Origin: Erwinia pyrifoliae DSM 12163 | Lineage (GTDB): Bacteria > Pseudomonadota > Gammaproteobacteria > Enterobacterales > Enterobacteriaceae | DNA length: 64,000 nt | Direction of reading: 5' to 3' | NCBI RefSeq assembly: GCF_000026985.1 | Contig: NC_017390.1 | Span: 467,228-531,227 of the forward strand | Made by a program: the position numbers and the translations under genes | In this document: piece by piece, positions 55,984 through 64,000 of the stretch | Layout of the letters: the number at the start of each line of letters is the position of its first letter | Numbering within the stretch: position 1 is the stretch's first letter | The notes under the pieces: generated by a model | Told to the model about the DNA's origin: nothing | What the model saw: the letters and a program-made list of their open reading frames with translations, nothing else | Databases searched by the model: none

Positions 55984-56405
55984 TGAAACGCTATGTCCCC
56001 GACTTTCCTGAAATGATGCGCGTTTGCGAGACCAATTTTGCGCAGCTGCGCCGGTTATTGCCTAAAGAAGACCGTGCCGGCGAATCTGTGGCATATCAGG
56101 TGACCGGGGCCAGTTATCTGATTACCATTCAGGAGTCGACCCGCTATACGACGCTGGTGGAAATCAGGCAAACCGCCCCGGCGGTAAGCTACTGGAGCCT
56201 GCCCTCCATGTCGGTACGCTTGTATCACGACGCGATGGTGGCAGAAGTGTGTTCCACGCAGCAGATCTATCGCTTTAAAGCACGCTATGATTATCCAAAT
56301 AAAAAGCTGCATCAGCGTGACGAAAAGCACCAGATTAATCAGTTCCTGGCTGACTGGTTACGCTATTGCTTGTCCCACGGCGCAATGGCCGTCCCGGTGT
56401 GTTGA
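55983..56405 (+). CDS. yqiB: YqiB (DUF1249)
   Basis: A 140-residue protein matching E. coli YqiB over its full length: [39 protein letters not shown] and [40 protein letters not shown] and [20 protein letters not shown]. Function is unknown. The ATG overlaps the nudF stop (TAATG), indicating translational coupling. Confidence 0.95.
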   Translation: MKRYVPDFPEMMRVCETNFAQLRRLLPKEDRAGESVAYQVTGASYLITIQESTRYTTLVEIRQTAPAVSYWSLPSMSVRLYHDAMVAEVCSTQQIYRFKARYDYPNKKLHQRDEKHQINQFLADWLRYCLSHGAMAVPVC

Positions 56406-56506
56406 GCCAGCTGCAAACCTTTTTATCAGCAAATCATTCGGGTTGCAGCCAACTCACCTGCCGCTTTTTAGTATGACTGGTACAGATCTAACCGTAAGGA
56501 CTTTGA

Positions 56507-57334
56507 TTGGATAGCCTGTTAAAACTTCCTGTGGCGAGTGGGTCCAGAGTCAGGATTTTACAGATAACGGATACCCACCTTTTTGCAGGTAAAGATGAAA
56601 CGCTGTTGGGGGTGAACACCTGGGCCAGTTTCGACGCCGTGCTGGAAGCTGTCGCTGCAGAACGACGTCACTTTGATCTGATCGTCGCCACGGGCGATCT
56701 GGCACAGGATCACGCGGTAGAGGCCTATCAGCATTTTGCTGAGGGCATTGCTCGCCTACCCGCGCCCTGCGTCTGGCTACCGGGCAATCACGACTATCAG
56801 CCGACGATGTTTAGCACGCTGGGGGCGTCCAGCATTGCCGACCAAAAGCAGGTGCTGATAGGAGACCACTGGCAAGCCGTGCTGCTGGATAGCCAGGTAT
56901 TTGGGGTGCCACACGGTGAACTGAGTGATTACCAGCTGGAGTGGCTGGAACGTGCGATGGCCGCTGAACCACAGCGCCACACGCTGATCCTACTGCATCA
57001 TCATCCTTTGCCTTCCGGCTGTTCCTGGCTTGACCAGCACAGTTTGCGTAATCCGCATATGCTTGATGCTGTTTTGCGGCGCTACCCGCTGGCAAAGACG
57101 CTGCTTTGCGGTCATATTCATCAGGAGCTGGATCTTAACTGGCATGGGCGTCGCGTACTGGCAACGCCCTCAACCTGCGTGCAGTTCAAGCCTCACTGTA
57201 CCCATTTCACCATTGATGCTGAAGCGCCAGGCTGGCGCTGGTTGAATCTTGATCAGGATGGCCACCTGGAGACAGAGGTTAAGCGCCTGAACACGCGCAA
57301 GTTTAACCCGGATCTTGACTCCGAAGGGTACTGA
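56507..57334 (+). CDS. cpdA: 3',5'-cyclic AMP phosphodiesterase CpdA
   Basis: A 275-residue class III metallophosphoesterase (E. coli 275) that hydrolyses cAMP. The dimetal site shows ILQITDTHLF (D-x-H), VATGDLAQD (G-D), WLPGNHDYQPTMF (G-N-H-D), LLHHHPLPSGCSWLD and LCGHIHQELD (G-H-x-H). The start is a TTG at 56507 with AAGGA seven bases upstream; the E. coli gene has, to my knowledge, the same unusual start. Confidence 0.97.
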   Translation: MDSLLKLPVASGSRVRILQITDTHLFAGKDETLLGVNTWASFDAVLEAVAAERRHFDLIVATGDLAQDHAVEAYQHFAEGIARLPAPCVWLPGNHDYQPTMFSTLGASSIADQKQVLIGDHWQAVLLDSQVFGVPHGELSDYQLEWLERAMAAEPQRHTLILLHHHPLPSGCSWLDQHSLRNPHMLDAVLRRYPLAKTLLCGHIHQELDLNWHGRRVLATPSTCVQFKPHCTHFTIDAEAPGWRWLNLDQDGHLETEVKRLNTRKFNPDLDSEGY

Positions 57335-57337
57335 CTC

Positions 57338-57916
57338 ATGGCTACGCTGCTTTATCTGCACGGTTTTAACAGTTCGCCCCAGTCGGCCAAGGCGACGCAG
57401 TTCAGGCAGTGGCTGACGCAGCACCATCCTGATATCCGCCTTTACGTTCCTCAGCTACCGGCTTATCCGTCAGAAGCCGCGCAGCTGCTGGAAGATTTCG
57501 TGATGCAGTCGGCCGGCGAGCCGTTGGGGATAATCGGTTCTTCACTAGGCGGCTATTACGCCACCTGGCTGTCGCAATGCTTTACCCTGCCAGCGGTGGT
57601 CGTCAATCCTGCCGTGCGCCCATTTGAGCTGCTGGTGGATTACCTCGGTGAAAACGAGAACCCGTACACCGGCCAGCAATATGTGTTAGAGTCACGCCAT
57701 ATTTACGATCTAAAAGTGATGCATATTGACCCGTTAGAGTCTCCGGATTTGCTCTGGTTACTGCAACAAACGGGCGATGAAGTGCTCGACTACCGCCAGG
57801 CTCTCGATTATTACAGCGCCTGCCGACAGACGGTAGAAGAGGGCGGAAATCATGCTTTTATCGGATTCGAACGCCATTTCTCCGCCATCCTCGACTTCCT
57901 TAACGTCAAGGATTGA
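57338..57916 (+). CDS. yqiA: YqiA esterase
   Basis: A 192-residue alpha/beta hydrolase (E. coli 193). [20 protein letters not shown] opens it, the nucleophile elbow is [12 protein letters not shown] (Ser in G-x-S-x-G), followed by [13 protein letters not shown] and the catalytic His in [13 protein letters not shown]. coli YqiA hydrolyses palmitoyl-CoA and short esters. It lies between cpdA (3 bases) and parE in the same operon. Confidence 0.95.
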   Translation: MATLLYLHGFNSSPQSAKATQFRQWLTQHHPDIRLYVPQLPAYPSEAAQLLEDFVMQSAGEPLGIIGSSLGGYYATWLSQCFTLPAVVVNPAVRPFELLVDYLGENENPYTGQQYVLESRHIYDLKVMHIDPLESPDLLWLLQQTGDEVLDYRQALDYYSACRQTVEEGGNHAFIGFERHFSAILDFLNVKD

Positions 57917-59866
<1,950 letters not shown>

Positions 59867-59891
59867 AACGGTTTTAGCCGTGATGAATTAA

Positions 59892-59930
59892 AGGCCCTGA
59901 GTTCAGGTTAAATGGATTTGAACAGGGCCT
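59892..59930 (+). terminator. Hairpin after parE
   Basis: AGGCCCTG (59892-59899) pairs with CAGGGCCT (59923-59930), extended by GTTC/GAAC after a one-base bulge. It lies 26 bases past the parE stop; there is no T-run. Confidence 0.45.
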
Positions 59931-60127
59931 GCAATTGCCCTTACCGCCTGCTTTATTAAGCCTGTGGCTGGAAAATTTCCACCACCAGCATACGGGTATA
60001 AACACGCTGGATTAAATTCCCTATTCCATTGGCATTCCGCTCTGGCAAATCCTCAACGGCTATTTTTGCGGCGAACGATGTGCAGGTTCTCAGTGAAATG
60101 AAGTGAGCCATTCCCCTTTCATCCCCC

Positions 60128-60160
60128 AATGATATTCAGCGTTATAAACTGAATATCATT
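60128..60160. repeat. 12-bp perfect inverted repeat
   Basis: AATGATATTCAG (60128-60139), a 9-base spacer, CTGAATATCATT (60149-60160). It has AT-rich arms and no T-run, so it could be an operator or the remains of a mobile element end. It lies about 175 bases upstream of the hrp-box-like motif. Confidence 0.6.
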
Positions 60161-60333
60161 CAGTCTGCCCGCATGGAAACCCCGGTGAAAGCGCCCGATA
60201 AAAACAGGCGGCAATAACATTCCAGCCTTGATAATGACGGCCAATATTCAATCCCCGCTCGCCACAGCCTGGCTGTTATGCAACCGAGCCACTCGCCGTG
60301 CAGGCAATTCCAGAACCCTTTTCAAATTTATTT

Positions 60334-60361
60334 GGAACCGAACGCTGCGGGTTAACACTTA
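60334..60361 (+). promoter_or_regulatory. hrp-box-like (HrpL-dependent) promoter
   Basis: GGAACC (60334-60339), exactly 15 bases, then ACACTTA (60355-60361). The HrpL consensus is GGAACC-N15/16-CCACNNA, so there is one mismatch (A for the first C), and the base pair after GGAACC is GA as in the preferred NA. It stands about 135 bases before the start of a Ser-rich protein, a normal arrangement for type III effector genes in Erwinia and Pseudomonas. Confidence 0.65.
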
Positions 60362-60494
60362 TTTACGCTAAACAGCATATGAACATGGTGGTTTTGCATC
60401 AGCATCGTTAAATCCATCTTCCCGACATCTGATTTGCTGCTTAGACAAAATTATCGTTTTCCACACCACGTCGCGGTTCTCTTTGGCACAGTTC

Positions 60495-61205
60495 ATGTTT
60501 AATAACGTATCGTCCAGTTCAGTTCATCGTGTTTCGTCAAGCAGCAACTCATACGCAATACACCCGGATATTCACATTATGTCCCCCGCCAGTCATCCCA
60601 AAGGTGCCCTGACAGGGGCCTTGCAGGGCAACAAACTACTCTACATTAGCGATTTGCACGGAAAGCTTTTCATACCCAAACTTATTGCAGAATCCGCGAA
60701 GGATCTGAAGAAAGCGGGAGCCGATCATCTCGCGGTAGAATTTGTGAAATTCACCGACGGTGCACTCCTGAGGGAAGCTTTGCATGATGGTAAAAGCGCC
60801 GTGCATGATTTTCTGGAAAATTCATGGGGTAAACACGGTTCCGCTTGGCTACATGAAGTGGCTGGCGCCCTGGTCAATGCCCATAAAGCCGGGATTTACG
60901 TTTCCGGGATTGACCGCAGGCTGGCGGTTGCTGAACCCAATACAGCCATGGAAAAAATCCAATATATGAAGAAAAGGTTGTCCCTTAATGTTGCCTGGGA
61001 CGCTGCAGTAAAACGAGAAGCTGAGGCCGTCTCTGCGGGAAAAAGCATTGTATGGGGAGGCGCAGGTCATTTTAGCGACAGTAAAAATGAGGGGCCAAAA
61101 GATATGAGGCCCGGACTGGTTATCTCATTTGACCTGAGCGGGAATGGCCGTAATAAAATAAACGACACCGATCAACATAGCCATATTGTTATAGCCGGAA
61201 AATGA
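60495..61205 (+). CDS. Candidate type III secreted effector, ChaN/EreA/TIKI-like fold possible
   Basis: A 236-residue protein without close recognised relatives. The first 30 residues are Ser-rich with no acidic residue before position 24 or so (MFNNVSSSSVHRVSSSSNSY), a composition typical of type III export signals; there is no Sec signal. A compact domain follows: LLYISDLHGKLFIPKLIAES, AGADHLAVEFVK, AGIYVSGIDRRL and SIVWGGAGHFSDSK. This order (a DxH strand, a family-E-type strand, a GxD, a GxxH near the end) recalls EreA/ChaN/TIKI-type proteins, but the match is weak. A hrp-box-like promoter lies upstream. I prefer the ATG at 60495 over a TTG at 60483. Confidence 0.65.
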   Translation: MFNNVSSSSVHRVSSSSNSYAIHPDIHIMSPASHPKGALTGALQGNKLLYISDLHGKLFIPKLIAESAKDLKKAGADHLAVEFVKFTDGALLREALHDGKSAVHDFLENSWGKHGSAWLHEVAGALVNAHKAGIYVSGIDRRLAVAEPNTAMEKIQYMKKRLSLNVAWDAAVKREAEAVSAGKSIVWGGAGHFSDSKNEGPKDMRPGLVISFDLSGNGRNKINDTDQHSHIVIAGK

Positions 61206-61325
61206 TAAACGACGACATCAGCCTTGACGTTCAGGATGCTTAATGGTTTATGGTCGGTGTTCCCGATCATAAAGCTGAAGTCTGTATTTTCTCATTCAGT
61301 AAGGTTAAGAAGGTTTAAGACTAAA

Positions 61326-61352
61326 GGGCCGTTCTCCAGTGCGGAACGGCCG
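61326..61352 (-). terminator. Terminator of ygiN
   Basis: GGCCGTTC (61327-61334) pairs with GAACGGCC (61344-61351); on the minus strand the stem is followed by CTTTAG. It lies about 20 bases past the ygiN stop. Confidence 0.6.
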
Positions 61353-61370
61353 TAACATTGCTTGCCTGAG

Positions 61371-61682
61371 CTATTTAATGGCGGGTTCCAGTATAAAAAT
61401 CTTCACGTCAACCACATCGTCCTTAATGGCCGTACGGTGGTTTTCCATATGTTGCGCTTGCTGATGTTGTTCAAGGTGGCGCAGCGACTCCCAGTGTTCC
61501 ACCATAAAGATTGAATGCGGTGAGTGCTGCTTCCAGGGAACCTGTGCTTTATGATCGATCAGCGGCTGGTAGCTTGCGCAACCTTCCTCCGCCAGCACCT
61601 CCGGTATCAGCGCCTCAATCGCCTGCAACACGACATGGCGGCGGCCTGGCCTGATACAAATTTCAGCGAGAACGGTCAGCAT
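61371..61682 (-). CDS. ygiN: Quinol monooxygenase YgiN
   Basis: A 103-residue ABM-domain protein (E. coli 104), a small dimeric cofactor-free monooxygenase fold acting on menadiol-type quinols. MLTVLAEICIRPGRRHVVLQ, VLAEEGCASYQPLIDHKA, FMVEHWESLRHLEQHQQAQH and MENHRTAIKDDV align along the whole length. In E. coli it pairs with mdaB near parC and parE; mdaB is absent here. It is convergent with the effector candidate. Confidence 0.93.
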   Translation of the reverse strand: MLTVLAEICIRPGRRHVVLQAIEALIPEVLAEEGCASYQPLIDHKAQVPWKQHSPHSIFMVEHWESLRHLEQHQQAQHMENHRTAIKDDVVDVKIFILEPAIK

Positions 61683-61990
61683 ACTGTTTCCTTCTTTAAT
61701 ACGGGTCAGTTGATCAGTTAAGCAAAGATTTCGCTAAGATGTGTCAGATAACGCGCAATAACCCCGACATCGTCTTGCTCTCCTGTTGACATTATGACAA
61801 TAAATGCGGGTAACCGCCGATGTCAGAGAACTGACTGGCCTTGTGAACAGGCCGGCAGCGGCCTATTTCTTTCGCGTAATGAATGCGAGTCTGGTAGGGC
61901 GATTTGGCAAGGAAATATGTTTATAATCAAAGTAGTATTGCATTTCAGGCAACAATCCGTGGCAATGACACGAATAACGAGAGTATAAAA
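61683..61990. other. Divergent intergenic region between ygiN and the PheC-like gene
   Basis: About 310 bases without a gene. On the plus strand a perfect TATAAT at 61922-61927 may be the -10 of the downstream gene; no good -35 stands 17 bases before it. Nothing else is recognised. Confidence 0.4.
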
Positions 61991-62761
61991 ATGATGATGA
62001 AAACAGGAGCCATGGTTCTGCTGCTGTTGGCAGGTAGCGCCAGCGCGCAATCACATCTTGATAGGGTGATGCAGAGTAAAACCCTGACCGTTTGCACCAC
62101 CGGGGACTATAAACCCTATACTTATCTGCGCCCGGATGGCAGCTATGAAGGTATTGATATTTCACTGGCGCAGTCGCTGGCGAAAACGCTGGGGGCGGAG
62201 GTGAAATGGGTGCCAACCACATGGAAAACGCTGACTGCGGACTTTATTGGCAAACAGTGCGATGTCGCGCTGGGAGGTGTATCGGTCACCTTGAAGCGCC
62301 AGCAGACCGCATGGTTTGCCAGCCCGCTGGATAGCGATGGCAAAATTCCTCTGGTGCGCTGTGTGGATAAAAATAAATACCGCACGGTTAAACAGCTGAA
62401 TAAGCCGACGGTACGGCTGATTGAACCGGCGGGCGGCACCAATGAAGCCTTTGCACATGCTTTTCTGCCGCAGGCTAATCTGACGCTGTTCCACGATAAC
62501 GTGACCATCTTCCAGCAGTTGGTGGACAAAAAGGCGGATGTGATGGTAACCGACGCCTCTGAAGCGCTTTATCAGCAGAAACGCTACCCGCAGCTGTGCG
62601 CCATCAATCCGGGAAAACCGTTGCAGTACGGCGAGAAGGCGTGGATGTTGCCGCGTGATGATATCAGCTGGAAGATGTACGTTGACCAGTGGCTACATCT
62701 GGGGAAAGCCAGCGGTGAGTATCAGCAGATAGTGGGACAGTGGTTAGCGACAAAGGGGTAA
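61991..62761 (+). CDS. pheC: Periplasmic cyclohexadienyl dehydratase-like enzyme (PheC family)
   Basis: A 256-residue exported protein of the solute-binding-protein fold. A signal peptide (KTGAMVLLLLAGSASAQS) is followed by LDRVMQSKTLTVCTTGDYKP, the family block GGTNEAFAHAFLPQANLTLF, HDNVTIFQQLVDKKADVMVT, DASEALYQQKRYPQLCAI and EKAWMLPRDDISWKMYVDQW. These align with Pseudomonas PheC, which turns prephenate into phenylpyruvate (or arogenate into phenylalanine) in the periplasm; the Glu of GGTNE, a key PheC catalytic residue, is kept. No ABC transporter genes are adjacent. An amino-acid binding protein is the alternative. Confidence 0.82.
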   Translation: MMMKTGAMVLLLLAGSASAQSHLDRVMQSKTLTVCTTGDYKPYTYLRPDGSYEGIDISLAQSLAKTLGAEVKWVPTTWKTLTADFIGKQCDVALGGVSVTLKRQQTAWFASPLDSDGKIPLVRCVDKNKYRTVKQLNKPTVRLIEPAGGTNEAFAHAFLPQANLTLFHDNVTIFQQLVDKKADVMVTDASEALYQQKRYPQLCAINPGKPLQYGEKAWMLPRDDISWKMYVDQWLHLGKASGEYQQIVGQWLATKG

Positions 62762-62767
62762 GCCTAA

Positions 62768-62790
62768 GGCCCGGAGCGCCTTGCCGGGCC
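62768..62790 (+). terminator. Hairpin after the PheC-like gene
   Basis: GGCCCGG (62768-62774) pairs with CCGGGCC (62784-62790), six bases past the stop codon. No T-run follows. Confidence 0.5.
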
Positions 62791-63021
62791 GTCGCTGATG
62801 CAAGCTTCAGGCAATGATGTTCCCCCGTTTTGCTGTTATTCAGTTAATTACCGCTTACCTGAATCCCGTTTACTGCTGCATGATACAATTCGTTGCAGGC
62901 TGCCCCGCTTAACCACCGATCTCTGTGACAGACCCTTACCAGATAAGGTACTATCCTCGCCAAACTTACCGCTGTGGCGGTGCTGGCCCTGAACGCGCCG
63001 CGATATGAGGACAAGAAGAGA

Positions 63022-64000
63022 ATGAGTGACCTGACGCAGGATGGTGCAGAGCGTCTTGCCCTGCATAAATTTACTGAGAATGCTTACCTTAACTACTCCA
63101 TGTACGTCATCATGGATCGCGCGCTGCCTTATATTGGCGATGGGCTGAAGCCAGTACAACGACGCATCGTTTATGCGATGTCGGAACTGGGGCTAAGCAA
63201 CAACGCGAAGTTTAAAAAATCGGCGCGTACCGTCGGTGATGTGCTGGGTAAATACCATCCGCACGGCGACAGCGCCTGCTATGAAGCGATGGTGCTGATG
63301 GCGCAGCCGTTCTCCTACCGTTACCCGCTGGTCGATGGCCAGGGGAACTGGGGGGCGCCGGACGATCCCAAATCCTTTGCGGCGATGCGATACACCGAGT
63401 CGCGCCTGTCAAAATATGCCGAAGTCCTGCTGGGTGAGCTGGGTCAGGGCACCGTTGACTACGTGCCGAACTTTGACGGCACCCTGCAGGAGCCGTCAAT
63501 GCTGCCGGCACGCCTGCCTAACATCTTGCTGAACGGCACCACCGGTATTGCCGTTGGCATGGCCACTGACATTCCACCGCACAACCTCAGAGAAGTGGCT
63601 AAAGCCGCCATCACGCTGATTGACAGCCCGAAAACCACCCTTGATGAACTGCTGGATATCGTTCAGGGGCCGGACTATCCGACCGAAGCTGAAATCATCA
63701 CCCCGCGCAATGAAATCCGCAAAATCTATCAGAACGGGCGCGGTTCGGTGCGTATGCGTGCGGTGTGGAAGAAGGAAGAGGGCGACGTGGTGATCACCGC
63801 GCTGCCGCACCAGGTTTCCGGTGCGCGCGTGCTGGAGCAGATCGCCGTACAGATGCGCAATAAAAAGCTGCCAATGGTCGAAGATCTGCGTGATGAATCC
63901 AATCATGAGAATCCGACGCGGCTGGTTATTGTCCCGCGCTCCAACCGCGTCGATATGGATCAGGTCATGAACCACCTGTTTGCCACCACCGACCTTGAGC
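63022..64000 (+). CDS. parC: DNA topoisomerase IV subunit A ParC (partial, runs off the window)
   Basis: The first 326 codons of the breakage-reunion subunit of topoisomerase [61 protein letters not shown] (the quinolone-determining region with wild-type Ser and Glu) and [13 protein letters not shown] with the catalytic Tyr are all present. The frame is open to the last base, so the gene is cut by the window edge. GAAGAG precedes the ATG. Confidence 0.97.
   Translation, partial: MSDLTQDGAERLALHKFTENAYLNYSMYVIMDRALPYIGDGLKPVQRRIVYAMSELGLSNNAKFKKSARTVGDVLGKYHPHGDSACYEAMVLMAQPFSYRYPLVDGQGNWGAPDDPKSFAAMRYTESRLSKYAEVLLGELGQGTVDYVPNFDGTLQEPSMLPARLPNILLNGTTGIAVGMATDIPPHNLREVAKAAITLIDSPKTTLDELLDIVQGPDYPTEAEIITPRNEIRKIYQNGRGSVRMRAVWKKEEGDVVITALPHQVSGARVLEQIAVQMRNKKLPMVEDLRDESNHENPTRLVIVPRSNRVDMDQVMNHLFATTDLE

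Larger units (their letters stand above)
59867..60494. other. Intergenic region between parE and the effector candidate
   Basis: About 630 bases with no gene. It holds a hairpin just after parE (59892-59930: AGGCCCTG pairing with CAGGGCCT, with GTTC/GAAC inside), a 12-base inverted repeat at 60128-60160, and a hrp-box-like promoter at 60334. The middle part (about 59950-60120) shows nothing I recognise. Confidence 0.5.

Overview
The window looks like the chromosome of a plant-associated Erwinia-type member of the Enterobacterales. The right two thirds carry the enterobacterial order ampH, opgB, mug, rpoD-dnaG-rpsU, tsaD, plsY/folB, uppP, cca, ygiM, ygiF-glnE-hldE, ubiK, ribB, ygiD, ygiC-ygiB-tolC, nudF-yqiB-cpdA-yqiA-parE, ygiN and parC, with proteins close to the E. 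coli ones. A hrp-box-like promoter ahead of a Ser-rich candidate type III effector points to a hrp-bearing Erwinia. This assignment is inference from content; no search was run.

Bases 1-17.9 k hold the most unusual content: about 16 genes, all on the minus strand, tightly packed and often overlapping, forming what looks like one long biosynthetic operon. In transcription order it encodes a lysine/ornithine-type N-hydroxylase, an amino-acid-oxidase-like flavoenzyme, a DapA-fold protein, a RhaM-fold small protein, a DRE-TIM aldolase, a HAD phosphatase, a cupin-MetRS fusion, an SDR, an AsnB-type amidotransferase, an acireductone-dioxygenase-like cupin, an MFS exporter, a BBE-type flavoprotein that has lost both covalent-FAD residues, a cytosolic periplasmic-binding-protein fold and two ATP-grasp ligases; a GNAT acetyltransferase follows. 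The N-hydroxylase plus cupin-MetRS pair is the signature of the hydrazine-forming machinery known from actinomycete s56-p1 (Spb38/Spb40) and triacsin. I infer an N-N-bond-containing, peptide-like small molecule. The operon is bracketed by transposase debris (IS256-like at the left edge, IS3-like at about 18.2-18.7 k) and a 19-bp palindrome lies upstream of its first gene.

Bases 18-23 k are a decayed accessory zone: an IS3-family remnant, an orphan 1112-residue superfamily 1 helicase with a long coiled-coil insert, and an IS1-like remnant. From 23 to 31 k come a YecA-like protein without its SEC-C tail, the NlpA lipoprotein, two small DNA-binding proteins, AmpH, OpgB, an outer-membrane porin and Mug. 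A chemoreceptor sits between mug and rpoD.

Bases 33-59.9 k are housekeeping. Noteworthy there are two unrelated palindromic repeat elements in both gaps of the rpsU-dnaG-rpoD operon, a perfect CRP-type site upstream of uppP, and an FMN riboswitch ahead of ribB. At 60-62.8 k, between parE and parC, lie the hrp-box/effector candidate, ygiN and a periplasmic cyclohexadienyl-dehydratase-like enzyme. parC runs off the right edge. I saw no tRNA, rRNA or CRISPR array.
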